DNA from: Anaerolineae bacterium
Lineage (GTDB): Bacteria > Chloroflexota > Anaerolineae > Aggregatilineales > Ch27
NCBI GenBank assembly: GCA_013178165.1
Contig: JABLXG010000003.1
Location: 165,711 to 229,710 of the forward strand
DNA: 64,000 bases
Direction: 5' to 3'
The notes under the pieces were generated by a model. The model had not been told where the DNA came from and did not search any database. It worked only from the letters and a program-made list of their open reading frames with translations. A program made the position numbers and the translations under genes. Of the stretch, positions 51,532-59,654 are shown piece by piece (position 1 is the first letter of the stretch; every line of letters begins with the position of its first letter).

Positions 51532-52296
51532 TCAACGCCGATCGTAGAGTCCCCGCCGCCCATTGGCGCGGATGCGGAATACTTCCCGGAACATGGCGAT
51601 CGAGTCGCGCAGGGGATGGATGCGCGTGTTTTCCCGGTAGTACCAGTCGATTGGCACCTCAACAATGCGACGGCCCCGCCGCAGAGCGATGTGCAGCAAT
51701 TCTACGTCGAAACTCCAGCCGTCCATTGTTTGCAGGGGGAATAGCTCCTCAGCGGCGGCGGCGGTGAACATCTTGAAGCCGCATTGCGTATCCTGAAAGC
51801 CCGGCACAGCGAACAGGCGCACGATGGTGTTGAAGATACGGCCCATCAGGTGGCGGTACCACGGCTCGTCATAGCGGACAGCGCCCGGCGCTTCCCGCGA
51901 GCCAATGGCGATGTCGTAGCCTTCAAGCTGTGGGGGCAGAAAACGGGTGACCTGCGTGATGGGCATGGAGAGATCGGCGTCGCAAATGAAGCGGTACGCA
52001 CCGCGCGCAGCCAGCATTCCGGTGCGGATGGCCGCGCCCTTGCCCTGCCGCCCCTCAAAGAGCACACGCATGTACGGGTTGGCCGCGGCAAAAGCTTCAG
52101 CGATGCTGTGCGTCTGATCGGTGCTGTTGTTGTCCACGATGATGACTTCAATGGGGTATGGCTGGCTCTCCACGAAGGCAGCGATCTCCCGCAGGCTGGA
52201 GGGCAGGCGCAACTCCTCGTTGTAGGCCGGGATCACGATCGACAGGCGGGGGTTGACCCCCGATTTGGTTTCCACCAACTTGACTCCCTGTGACAT
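51532..52296 (-). CDS. Family 2 glycosyltransferase (dolichyl-phosphate glucosyltransferase-like)
   Basis: The 254-residue enzyme has a single GT-A domain: RLSIVIPAYNEELRLPSSL, IIVDNNSTDQTHSIAE, GKGAAIRTGMLAARGAY, the metal site FICDADLSMP and the acceptor-side FQDTQCGFKMF. This set is typical of DPG/DPM-synthase-like transferases that load a sugar on a lipid phosphate; two C-terminal spans are absent. The ATG at 52296 follows the upstream gene's stop by 28 bases on the same strand, so it forms an operon with the next glycosyltransferase. An alternative TTG start at 52359 is less likely. Confidence 0.87.
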   Translation of the reverse strand: MSQGVKLVETKSGVNPRLSIVIPAYNEELRLPSSLREIAAFVESQPYPIEVIIVDNNSTDQTHSIAEAFAAANPYMRVLFEGRQGKGAAIRTGMLAARGAYRFICDADLSMPITQVTRFLPPQLEGYDIAIGSREAPGAVRYDEPWYRHLMGRIFNTIVRLFAVPGFQDTQCGFKMFTAAAAEELFPLQTMDGWSFDVELLHIALRRGRRIVEVPIDWYYRENTRIHPLRDSIAMFREVFRIRANGRRGLYDRR

Positions 52297-52324
52297 CGGC
52301 GGGTAGCCCGACGCCGCCGATGGT

Positions 52325-53317
52325 TCAATTCCCCTCAACAGGGGTAAGAATCGACTCAAGATAGTCCAGCGACACGCGGCGGGTCGCCTGGACGGCGCGA
52401 CGCTTGCGCAGCATTCCGGGCAGCCTAACCAGCCCGGCTATTATACCACGCAGCCGGGCGCGGGCAGCGGCCCCTCGCCAGGCACGTAGGGCCTCCCAGG
52501 CGATCTGCGCCTGCCGCCCGATCACCGCCCGCCAGTGGCGGCGGAACAGATCGCCGGGATAATCCTTGGCCAGGATGTAGAGGAAGTTACGCCCGTTATA
52601 GTAGCTGGCGGTCACGTCGCCGCCGGTAGCAGCCAGCTGGTGGTAGACGACCGCGCGTGGCACGTAGATGCAGCGGTAACCGGCCAGTTGCGCCCGCCAG
52701 GCAAAGTCCACATCCTCTGCACTGAAGAAGAAGTCGTCATCCAGCAAGCCGATGGTTTCCAGCACCTGGCGGCGGATGGCCAGCGCCCCGCCACAGGCGC
52801 CAAAGACATACTCCTCCCGGTCGTACTGGCCTGTGTCTTTCTGCCAGACGCCACGGTTGCCGGGCAGGCCATCCACGCGGTAGTAGTCCCCGGCGGTGTG
52901 GAAGGTATCGCGCCGGTCAAAAAGTAGCATCTTGCTGGCGGCGGTGCCAGCCTGTGGATGGCGGGCAAAGGCATCCACCAGTGCGGCGACCCAGGTCGGC
53001 GCGACTTCTGTGTCGTTGTTGAGCAGGATGACGATCTCGCCCGTGCTGGCGGCGATCCCGGCGTTGTTGCCGCCGGTGAAGCCGCGATTCTCCGGCAGGG
53101 CGACCAGCCGCACTTCCGGGTAATGCTCCCGGATCAGGGCCTGTGAGCCGTCGGTGCTGGCGTTATCGGCGACGATGATCTCCAGGCGTGGGTACGTCTG
53201 GGCGCGCAGGGCGTCCAGGCAGGTGGGCAGATGGCGCGCGCCGTTCCAGTTGATGACGATAACTGACACCAGCGGCAGCTCGCTCTCAGGAGGGGTAAGC
53301 TGAACCGAATCGGGCAT
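52325..53317 (-). CDS. Family 2 glycosyltransferase (rhamnosyltransferase-like)
   Basis: The 330-residue enzyme has SVIVINWNGARHLPTCLDAL, IIVADNASTDGSQAL, VALPENRGFTGGNNAG, the metal site VILLNNDTEVAPTW and later FFFSAEDVDFAWRAQLAGY, the pattern of rhamnosyltransferases that extend surface polysaccharides. A C-terminal amphipathic region follows (FRRHWRAVIGRQAQIAWEAL). It is the first gene of a pair with the DPG-like enzyme. It may participate in cell-envelope glycan synthesis together with the epimerase at 35130, though they are far apart. Confidence 0.88.
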   Translation of the reverse strand: MPDSVQLTPPESELPLVSVIVINWNGARHLPTCLDALRAQTYPRLEIIVADNASTDGSQALIREHYPEVRLVALPENRGFTGGNNAGIAASTGEIVILLNNDTEVAPTWVAALVDAFARHPQAGTAASKMLLFDRRDTFHTAGDYYRVDGLPGNRGVWQKDTGQYDREEYVFGACGGALAIRRQVLETIGLLDDDFFFSAEDVDFAWRAQLAGYRCIYVPRAVVYHQLAATGGDVTASYYNGRNFLYILAKDYPGDLFRRHWRAVIGRQAQIAWEALRAWRGAAARARLRGIIAGLVRLPGMLRKRRAVQATRRVSLDYLESILTPVEGN

Positions 53318-53460
53318 GGCTTCCTGGCCGGGTTATCCACACGGCGCAGAGTGTAGCGCCCCCTGCGCCGGGCGTCCACCTGTATGGGCCTCAGAATGAG
53401 GCTGCCGACATCCGGCCTGTCCCCTCAAAATTGGGGGTGACTCCCCACCGGCGATCGTTT

Positions 53461-53478
53461 ATTATCAAATCTGATAAT
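53461..53478. promoter_or_regulatory. Operator palindrome of the HTH regulator
   Basis: ATTATCA and TGATAAT form a 7-bp inverted repeat around AATC in the only AT-rich stretch of the region, 18 bases before the regulator ATG. GATAAT at 53473-53478 can serve as a -10, so binding here would block transcription. Autoregulation is inferred. Confidence 0.55.
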
Positions 53479-53496
53479 ATCGCCAGAAAGAGGCCT

Positions 53497-54093
53497 ATGA
53501 CCAAACCGCTGATCGAGCTGATCATCCATCCTGTTCGCCTGCGCATCCTGCAACTACTGGGGCTGGGGCCGCTAACCACCCACCAGATCGCCGGGGCATT
53601 GCCAGATGTGCCCGCTTCGTCAATCTACCGCCACGTCAAATTACTGCACCGTCATGACCTGATCCGCGTGGTAGAAACACACCGGGTGCGCAGCCTGGAG
53701 GAACGGGTGTATGCCCTGGCTCGTCCACCGCACCTTGGCGAGACCGACCTGGCCAGCCTGACGGCGGATGACCACGTGCGCAGCTTCACGCTGTACACTG
53801 CCGCGCTGATCCATGACTTCGCCAACTATGTGCAGAGCGCGGGGGATTTCCGGCCACTGGAAGATCGTGCCGGGTACACCGAGGTGCTCATCTACGCCAC
53901 AACAGAGGAGATAGACGCAGTCGGGCGGGCGATCAACGCGGCGCTGGCGCCACTGCTGACGAACGGCCCCGGTGCGGGCCGCCGTCTGCGCAAGCTGAGC
54001 GTGATCAGCCACCCGGTTATGGCGCCGGAGACGTTGAAACCAGCTGAGCAGTTGACGGGCGAAGATCGGGAACAACCGTTAACTGAGGAATAG
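53497..54093 (+). CDS. ArsR-like winged-helix regulator
   Basis: The 198-residue protein has an N-terminal winged helix: MTKPLIELIIHPVRLRILQLL, then PLTTHQIAGALPDVPASSIYRHVKLL and VVETHRVRSLEERVYALA, as in ArsR-type (HTH_20) repressors. The C-terminal 110 residues (LTADDHVRSFTLYTAALIHDF onward) look like a helical ligand or dimer domain without a metal motif. The ATG at 53497 has AGAGG close upstream. The serine hydrolase gene starts 20 bases after its stop, so regulator and enzyme are co-transcribed. Confidence 0.8.
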   Translation: MTKPLIELIIHPVRLRILQLLGLGPLTTHQIAGALPDVPASSIYRHVKLLHRHDLIRVVETHRVRSLEERVYALARPPHLGETDLASLTADDHVRSFTLYTAALIHDFANYVQSAGDFRPLEDRAGYTEVLIYATTEEIDAVGRAINAALAPLLTNGPGAGRRLRKLSVISHPVMAPETLKPAEQLTGEDREQPLTEE

Positions 54094-54113
54094 CAGACAA
54101 ACGAAGGGAACCC

Positions 54114-56549
54114 ATGATGACGAACAACCGCTGGCTGGGAGGAGTGCTGGCTGTCGTGCTGGCGCTGGGGCTGGCCATGCCCGCGCTGGCTCAAGGTGAG
54201 GGGGAAATTACGCTGGTACCATTTACCAGCGAGAATTTCGGGATTGAGGGCGTCGTGCCGGAGGGCTGGAGCGAGCCGTCGCCGGGCGTTTACGCCCGTG
54301 GGGCGGGCATGGGCGACCTGACCTCGTTGATCCAGCAGGCCGCGCCGGACATGACTACCGAGCAACTGATCACCGCCCTGCTGCCCAACCTGGGCCTGAG
54401 CAAACTGCCGGAACCGGTGGGAACGCTGGAGACCGAACATTTCACCTGGACGCGTTATGACGTATCCGTCAGCGTCTCCGGGCTGACGATCAAAGTCGCC
54501 ATGGCACTGGCCGAAGATGAGACCGGCGTCAAGCTGGTGCTGTTGCAGGCGCTGGAGGAGGATTTCGACGCGCTGTACGAAAGTGTTTTCCTGCCAGCGG
54601 TAGAGGTGCTGGCTCCGCTGGGCAGCGCAGCCGCTGGAGCCGGAGAACAGGCCATCTACACCGACCCTGAAGGGCGCTTCACCGTCCCCATCCCGACCAA
54701 CTGGGCAGCGGAAGACCGCCCCGGCTACGCTTACCTGTATGCACCGGAGGAGCTGATCACCGTCTCGATCGTGGTTGTGCCGGAGACCGATCCTGAGACA
54801 GCGCTGGCTGCCGCCTGGCAGGTGGTCGACCCGACCTTTGATCGCGAGGTCAAAGACACCATCGAGTTGCCCGCCGGTAACCTGGATCGCTTCTTCCTGT
54901 TCAACTACAAAATGGAGCGCGACGAGAAGTTCATTTACCAGGTGGAAACGCGCACCCTCGGCGACCTGACCTATGTCCTGATTTTCTACGCTGACCTGAC
55001 CGCCGCTCAGCAGCGCGCCGCGCAGATCCAGATCGTCGATAGCGGCTTCAAGATCACCGCCCTGGAAGAAGTCGATCTCTCCGGCGTGGAGCCGCTACCG
55101 TTGACGGATGACCTGCTGAGCGAACTGGAAGCCTACATCCAGGATGCCATGGCCCGCTTTGAGACGCCCGGCGCGGCAGTGGCGATCGTGCAGGATGGCG
55201 AGATCGCCTATACCGGCGGCTTCGGCGTCCGCAACCCGGCTGGCGACCCGGTCACGCCCGACACGCGCATGTTGATCGGCTCCACCACCAAGACCATGAC
55301 CACGCTGCTGATGGCCCAGATGGTGGACGAGGGGCGCATGACCTGGGATACACCCGCCACCGCATTGCTGCCGTCCTTCCGGGTGGCCGACCCTGAGGTG
55401 ACGGAGCGAATCACCGTGGAGAATCTGGTCTGTGCCTGCACCGGCGTGCCCCGCCGCGACTTTGAGATCCTTTTCAACTCAGCGGAAATGACTGCTGAGC
55501 GGATGATCGAAACGCTGGCTGACTTTGAATTCTTCACTGATTTCGGCGAAGCCTTCCAGTACAGCAACCAGATGGTCGCGGCGGGCGGCTACATCGCGGC
55601 GCTGGCCGGCGGCGGGGAATACGGCAGCCTGTACGATGACTACGTGCGTCTGATGGAAGAGCGTATCTTCCAGCCGCTGGGTATGGCCAGCACAACTTTC
55701 TCCTTTGAAGAAGTGTTGGCCAGCGATGACTATGCCACCCCCTACAGCCTGAACTTTGCCCTGGAAACCGTCCCGGCAGACATGGCGATCGAAAAGGCCA
55801 TCCTCATCCCGATCACCCCCGCCGGGGCAGCCTGGTCAACCGTCCGCGATATGGCCCGCTACATGATCATGCAGATGGCCGGCGGTGTGACCGCTGACGG
55901 GACGCGCATTGTCTCCGCCGAGAATCTGGCCCATACCCAGCAGCCGCAGATCGCCATCAATGCCGAGTCCAGCTACGGCCTGGGCTGGATCATCAGCCAC
56001 TACAAGGGCCAGACGGTGCTCAGTCACGCCGGCAACACGATTGGCTTCACCTCCGAATTCCTCTTCCTGCCAGAAGCCGGGGTAGGGATCGTCATCCTGA
56101 GCAACCAGCAGGGTTCACTGCTGAATAGCGCGGTGAGCGCTCACTTCCTTGAACTGATCTTCGACCAGCCGCCGGAAGCGGAGGAATCGCTGACCTTCGC
56201 TCTTGAGCAACTGCGCCGCAGCCGCCAGGAGACATTCAGCAAGGTGCATGAGATCGCCGAGCCGGAGGCGCTGGCGATCGCGCCGGGCATATACACCAAC
56301 CCCGCGCTGGGTGAGATCACCCTCAGCCTCAATGAGGCCGGTGTGTTGGTTCTGGATTGCGGCGAGTTCCAGACAACGCTCTGGCAGTACATCGATCCAG
56401 AGCAGCAGGAAGCGGGTGAATACAGCTTCCTGATGATGGACGCGCCGCTGGCCGGGACGCCGCTCACCTTTGAACCAGTGGAGGGCAGCGGCTACACGCT
56501 CAAGCTTGGCGGCGGGGTGACGGAATACGTCTTCGAGCAGGTCGGGTAA
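54114..56549 (+). CDS. Secreted serine hydrolase (beta-lactamase/class C fold) with extra domains
   Basis: The 811-residue exported protein has a signal peptide (GGVLAVVLALGLAMPALA). Two related N-terminal domains follow (residues 30-165 and 180-315; FTSENFGIEGVVPEGWSEP and YTDPEGRFTVPIPTNWAAE). A beta-lactamase-type domain carries S390-T-T-K393 (SxxK), Y483-S-N485 and H638-A-G640, and a 110-residue C-terminal beta domain resembles DUF3471. It probably hydrolyses esters, peptides or D-amino-acid substrates outside the cell. Two ATG codons lie at 54114 and 54117. The duplicated N-terminal domains are not known to me. Confidence 0.9.
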   Translation: MMTNNRWLGGVLAVVLALGLAMPALAQGEGEITLVPFTSENFGIEGVVPEGWSEPSPGVYARGAGMGDLTSLIQQAAPDMTTEQLITALLPNLGLSKLPEPVGTLETEHFTWTRYDVSVSVSGLTIKVAMALAEDETGVKLVLLQALEEDFDALYESVFLPAVEVLAPLGSAAAGAGEQAIYTDPEGRFTVPIPTNWAAEDRPGYAYLYAPEELITVSIVVVPETDPETALAAAWQVVDPTFDREVKDTIELPAGNLDRFFLFNYKMERDEKFIYQVETRTLGDLTYVLIFYADLTAAQQRAAQIQIVDSGFKITALEEVDLSGVEPLPLTDDLLSELEAYIQDAMARFETPGAAVAIVQDGEIAYTGGFGVRNPAGDPVTPDTRMLIGSTTKTMTTLLMAQMVDEGRMTWDTPATALLPSFRVADPEVTERITVENLVCACTGVPRRDFEILFNSAEMTAERMIETLADFEFFTDFGEAFQYSNQMVAAGGYIAALAGGGEYGSLYDDYVRLMEERIFQPLGMASTTFSFEEVLASDDYATPYSLNFALETVPADMAIEKAILIPITPAGAAWSTVRDMARYMIMQMAGGVTADGTRIVSAENLAHTQQPQIAINAESSYGLGWIISHYKGQTVLSHAGNTIGFTSEFLFLPEAGVGIVILSNQQGSLLNSAVSAHFLELIFDQPPEAEESLTFALEQLRRSRQETFSKVHEIAEPEALAIAPGIYTNPALGEITLSLNEAGVLVLDCGEFQTTLWQYIDPEQQEAGEYSFLMMDAPLAGTPLTFEPVEGSGYTLKLGGGVTEYVFEQVG

Positions 56550-56560
56550 TAGCCTCCTGA

Positions 56561-56588
56561 GGGGGCGCGGTGCAAGCCGCGCCCCCTT
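56561..56588 (+). terminator. Terminator after the serine hydrolase
   Basis: A perfect 10-bp stem (GGGGGCGCGG/CCGCGCCCCC, loop TGCAAG) is followed by TTGTA, a weak T tail, 11 bases after the stop. Confidence 0.6.
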
Positions 56589-56625
56589 GTAGCACTCTGC
56601 CAAAAACACCCTGTCAAAAACAACC

Positions 56626-56654
56626 TTGACATCCCCCGGGCTTTGACTTATGCT
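56626..56654 (+). promoter_or_regulatory. Promoter of the T-box/thrS operon
   Basis: TTGACA (56626-56631) and TATGCT (56649-56654) are 17 bases apart. A second, overlapping pair TTGACT (56643-56648) and TATTAC (56665-56670) has 16. Transcription should start within about 15 bases upstream of the riboswitch stem I. Confidence 0.7.
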
Positions 56655-56664
56655 GGCAAATACA

Positions 56665-56960
56665 TATTACTGAATGCGTTGATCGGGACATGTTTGCCCG
56701 CCTGCCCGCCCAGAGAAGGCGCGCGCCGGAAGTTCGCTTCCTGTTTGCGCTGAGAGCGCGCCCGCGGTTCCAGCTGGTGAACACCCCCCGTGAGCGGCGG
56801 TCGCAAGTGGCGGCTTTTCCCGCCGCGAAGATCGCCCGGTTGGCCCCGTTATCAGCCGCATAAGGCGCGCCCTCTACAGAGAGGGAGCGTGAAGTTGGGT
56901 GGAACCGCGTGGTCTGATCGTTGGCCTCGCCCCAATACCAGGGGCGAGGTTTCGCTTTTT
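56665..56960 (+). ncRNA. T-box riboswitch (threonine)
   Basis: The leader has a stem I beginning GATCGGGACATGTTTG, a CAGAGA element (56711-56716), and GGTGAACACCCCCCGTGAGC on the 3' side of stem I, where ACC (56783-56785) is the likely specifier; CAC shifted by one base is the alternative. The T-box sequence TTGGGTGGAACCGCG is at 56895-56909, its UGGA bulge fitting a tRNA 3' end with discriminator U. Uncharged tRNA-Thr would favour the antiterminator. It controls the downstream small gene and thrS. Confidence 0.88.
56925..56960 (+). terminator. T-box-controlled intrinsic terminator
   Basis: CCTCGCCCC pairs with GGGGCGAGG around AATACCA, followed by TTTCGCTTTTT. It overlaps the region competing with the antiterminator. 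Confidence 0.85.
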
Positions 56961-56999
56961 CCAGGCCGCGCCTGAGTGTCATAGTTAGAGAGTGCAGCG

Positions 57000-57365
57000 A
57001 TGTATACCGTCAAGCGAGTCTGGTTGGACGACACTGAAGGCATGCGCACAGGCAGCGTTGATGTACTGGCCGAGATGGACGATCAATCCCTGTGGATGGC
57101 CCGCTTTGTGACCATCCCCTACCTGCAGGAGCAGATGGACTACGGTCTGCAGGCCAGCCGCAGCCTGCGCAACACGCCCGAGGTGCGCTACGCCACCATT
57201 GAAACACGGCACATCATTGTCGACCGGCTGGATATCGACACCATCGAGGATGTGATCGACAACCTGCTGGCCCTGGATGTTTTTGAGAGTATGTTCGCCC
57301 TCGTCTCCGACCCGACGATGGCCGCCGTGATCGGCGCTCAGCCAGCCATTGTGCGTCAGGCGTAG
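57000..57365 (+). CDS. Small protein of unknown function in the thrS operon
   Basis: The 121-residue product (MYTVKRVWLDDTEGMRTGSVDVL, then IPYLQEQMDYGLQASRSLR and IIVDRLDIDTIEDVIDNLLAL) looks like a compact alpha/beta protein without membrane segments. No family was recognised. It lies directly after the T-box terminator, so it is read only when threonyl-tRNA is scarce, together with thrS 275 bases downstream. A weak GAGAG precedes the ATG. It may assist tRNA-Thr charging or quality control, but that is only suggested by its regulation. Confidence 0.68.
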   Translation: MYTVKRVWLDDTEGMRTGSVDVLAEMDDQSLWMARFVTIPYLQEQMDYGLQASRSLRNTPEVRYATIETRHIIVDRLDIDTIEDVIDNLLALDVFESMFALVSDPTMAAVIGAQPAIVRQA

Positions 57366-57405
57366 ACGTGGACGTGTGGGGAGACCAAACCGAGGAGCGA
57401 GAACT

Positions 57406-57453
57406 ATGACTGATGATGATACCAGCGCCACCATCACTCTTAGCCCCCGGTAA
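57406..57453 (+). CDS. Threonine-rich leader peptide before thrS
   Basis: A 15-codon ORF reading MTDDDTSATITLSPR has a strong ribosome site, GAGGAG, eight bases before its ATG, and ends TAA. Four of its codons are Thr (ACT, ACC, ACC, ACT), reminiscent of thrL-type leader peptides. It starts 41 bases after the small gene and is followed by stem-loops. Too short for a normal gene. Ribosome stalling on these codons would mean low threonyl-tRNA. The attenuation role is inferred. Confidence 0.55.
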   Translation: MTDDDTSATITLSPR

Positions 57454-57610
57454 GGACCGTCTGCACGGGTTCTTGCCGCGCCGGGGGCCACGTGAACAGC
57501 CAAACCGGGGAGGCAGGGCGCCGTGCAGACCGCCTTTATCCCCCTCTATCTTTGCCAGCTGCATACTGTGCAGACTAGCCGCCGGGCGGTAGGCCCGTCT
57601 GGCGGCTGCA
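57443..57610 (+). promoter_or_regulatory. Structured thrS leader with alternative stem-loops
   Basis: Three stems can be seen: GCCCCCGG with CCGGGGGC (57443-57450, 57481-57488) starting inside the leader peptide; CTGCA with TGCAG (57559-57573); and AGCCGCC with GGCGGCT (57577-57583, 57601-57607). The octamer GTGCAGAC occurs twice (57523, 57568) and CTGCA recurs at 57606, so alternative pairings exist. No U-run follows, which favours translational control. Confidence 0.45.
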
Positions 57611-57640
57611 GTGGCCCGTTGATCACAGTCGAGGAGTACC

Positions 57641-59443
57641 ATGCAACGCTACGAAGAAAGCAAACTGTACCGCATCCGTCACTCGGCGGCGCACATCATG
57701 GCCCAGGCTGTCCTGGAACGCTTCCCAGAGGCCCAGATCGCTATCGGCCCGCCTATCGAGGACGGTTTCTACTACGACTTTGACCTGCCCCGCCCGCTGA
57801 CGCAGGAAGACCTGGCGGCGATCGAGCAGCGGATGCGCGCCATCATCCGCGAGGGACATCCCTTTGTGCGCCGGGTCGTCAGCGCAGAGGAAGCCCGCCG
57901 TCTCTTTGCCAACCAGGTTTACAAGCTGGAGCTGATCGACGGGCTGGAAAAGGGCGCTATGGACGAGGACGGCAACCCGATCGATGGCCCGGCGGTCATC
58001 ACGACCTACCGGCATGACACGTTTGAGGACCTCTGCCGGGGGCCACACGTGGAAAACGCCAGCGAGATCAACCCGGACGCAGTCAGCATCACCTTCCGGG
58101 AGCCAGCCGGGGCTTACTGGCGCGGCGACGAAAAGCGCCCGATGCTCACCCGCATCTACGGCACAGCCTGGGAGACGGCCCAGGAGTTGGAGGAGTACCT
58201 GAACCTCCTGGAAGAAGCCAAGAAGCGTGATCATCGCGTGCTGGGTCAGAAGCTCAACCTGTTCGTGATCGACCCGCTGGTCGGCAAGGGCCTGCCCCTG
58301 TGGAAGCCCAAAGGCGCGCTCGTCCGCGAAGCGTTGATCGACTTCATGCGCGAGGCCCAGCGCGAGGCCGGTTACCTGCCGGTGGTGACGCCGCACATCG
58401 GCAACCTGGACCTGTACCGTACCTCCGGCCACTACCCGTACTACAGCGATAGCCAGTACGCGCCGATCCAGGTCGACGAGGAGCAGTTCCTGATCAAGCC
58501 GATGAACTGCCCGCACCACTGCATGATCTACAAGAGTGAGATGCACTCCTACCGTGACCTGCCGCTGCGCCTGGCCGAATTCGGGACGGTCTACCGCTAC
58601 GAGAAAAGCGGCGAGCTTTCCGGGCTGACCCGCGTGCGTGGCTTCACCCAGGATGACGCCCATCTGTTCGTGACGCCGGAGCAACTCCTGAGCGAGTTCA
58701 TCGGCGTAGCCGACCTGATCCAGCGCGTCTTCCGTACCCTGGGCATGGCCGACTTCCGCGTGCGTGTTGGCACGCGTGACCCGGAATCGGACAAATACGT
58801 CGGCGCACCGGAAAGCTGGGAGAAGGCTACGGCAGCAATCATCGAAGCCTGCCAGCATATGGGTCTGGACTACACGATCGAGGCTGGCGAGGCGGCTTTC
58901 TATGGCCCCAAGCTGGACTTCATCGTGCGTGATGTGCTCAAACGGGAATGGCAGCTCGGCACGGTGCAGGTGGACTACAACCTGCCGGAGCGCTTCCAGC
59001 TGGAATACATCGGCGCGGACGGCGAACCGCACCGCCCGGTGATGATCCACCGTGCGCCGTTCGGCTCGCTGGAGCGCTTCATGGGCATCCTGATCGAGCA
59101 CTTCGCCGGGGCGTTCCCGGCCTGGCTCTCGCCGGTGCAGGTGACGCTGATCCCGGTGGCTGACCGGCACGTCCCTTACGCTCAGCAGGTCGCCGCGCGG
59201 CTCAAGGCTGCTGGCTTCCGGGCGGAGGTAGACGACTCTAACAACCGCATGAGCAACAAGATCCGCATCGCCCAGGGGCAAAAGGTGCCCTATATGCTGG
59301 TCGTGGGCGACCGCGATGTGGAGGCGCAGGCGGTCAGCGTCCGCCTGCGCAGCGGGGAAGACCTGGGGGCCATGCCGGTGGAGGCGTTCATCGCCCGGCT
59401 GGGCGAAATCGTCAAATCGCGCGCGCTGGAGTTATGGCCGTAG
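57641..59443 (+). CDS. thrS: Threonyl-tRNA synthetase lacking the N-terminal TGS domain
   Basis: The 600-residue class II synthetase charges tRNA-Thr. It starts directly in the editing domain (RHSAAHIMAQAV, H14-x3-H18; then RGPHVENASEI), followed by motif 1, the zinc-binding catalytic core (IKPMNCPHHCMIYKSEMHSYRDLPLRLAE), motif 2 and 3, and the anticodon-binding domain (VQVTLIPVADRHVPYAQQV to EVDDSNNRMSNKIR). Most bacterial ThrRS have about 640 residues with an N-terminal TGS domain; none is present and no in-frame start extends upstream. GAGGAG lies five bases before the ATG. Confidence 0.95.
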   Translation: MQRYEESKLYRIRHSAAHIMAQAVLERFPEAQIAIGPPIEDGFYYDFDLPRPLTQEDLAAIEQRMRAIIREGHPFVRRVVSAEEARRLFANQVYKLELIDGLEKGAMDEDGNPIDGPAVITTYRHDTFEDLCRGPHVENASEINPDAVSITFREPAGAYWRGDEKRPMLTRIYGTAWETAQELEEYLNLLEEAKKRDHRVLGQKLNLFVIDPLVGKGLPLWKPKGALVREALIDFMREAQREAGYLPVVTPHIGNLDLYRTSGHYPYYSDSQYAPIQVDEEQFLIKPMNCPHHCMIYKSEMHSYRDLPLRLAEFGTVYRYEKSGELSGLTRVRGFTQDDAHLFVTPEQLLSEFIGVADLIQRVFRTLGMADFRVRVGTRDPESDKYVGAPESWEKATAAIIEACQHMGLDYTIEAGEAAFYGPKLDFIVRDVLKREWQLGTVQVDYNLPERFQLEYIGADGEPHRPVMIHRAPFGSLERFMGILIEHFAGAFPAWLSPVQVTLIPVADRHVPYAQQVAARLKAAGFRAEVDDSNNRMSNKIRIAQGQKVPYMLVVGDRDVEAQAVSVRLRSGEDLGAMPVEAFIARLGEIVKSRALELWP

Positions 59444-59466
59444 GGCGTGGTCTTGCTGCACGGTCG

Positions 59467-59499
59467 CGGGGGCAGCCTGCCAGTCGGGGGCTGCCCCCG
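59467..59499 (+). terminator. Terminator of thrS
   Basis: An 11-bp stem (CGGGGGCAGCC/GGCTGCCCCCG, loop of 11) lies 23 bases after the stop; the tail TCTTCAT is only moderately T-rich. Confidence 0.6.
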
Positions 59500-59572
59500 T
59501 CTTCATGACCCTGCTCCAGGTCGCGGGGTAATGCGGGAACATAGATAATCCATTAGAACCGCCCGGATTCTC

Positions 59573-59600
59573 TTGAAGCCGGGCGGAACGTGCTTAGAAT
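59573..59600 (+). promoter_or_regulatory. Possible promoter of the zinc peptidase
   Basis: TTGAAG (59573-59578) and TAGAAT (59595-59600) are 16 bases apart, 54 bases before the ATG. Confidence 0.45.
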
Positions 59601-59654
59601 CAGGATCTGGAGGGAGGATTACTGTAAAGCAGAGGGGAGGGCAAAGCAAAGGCT

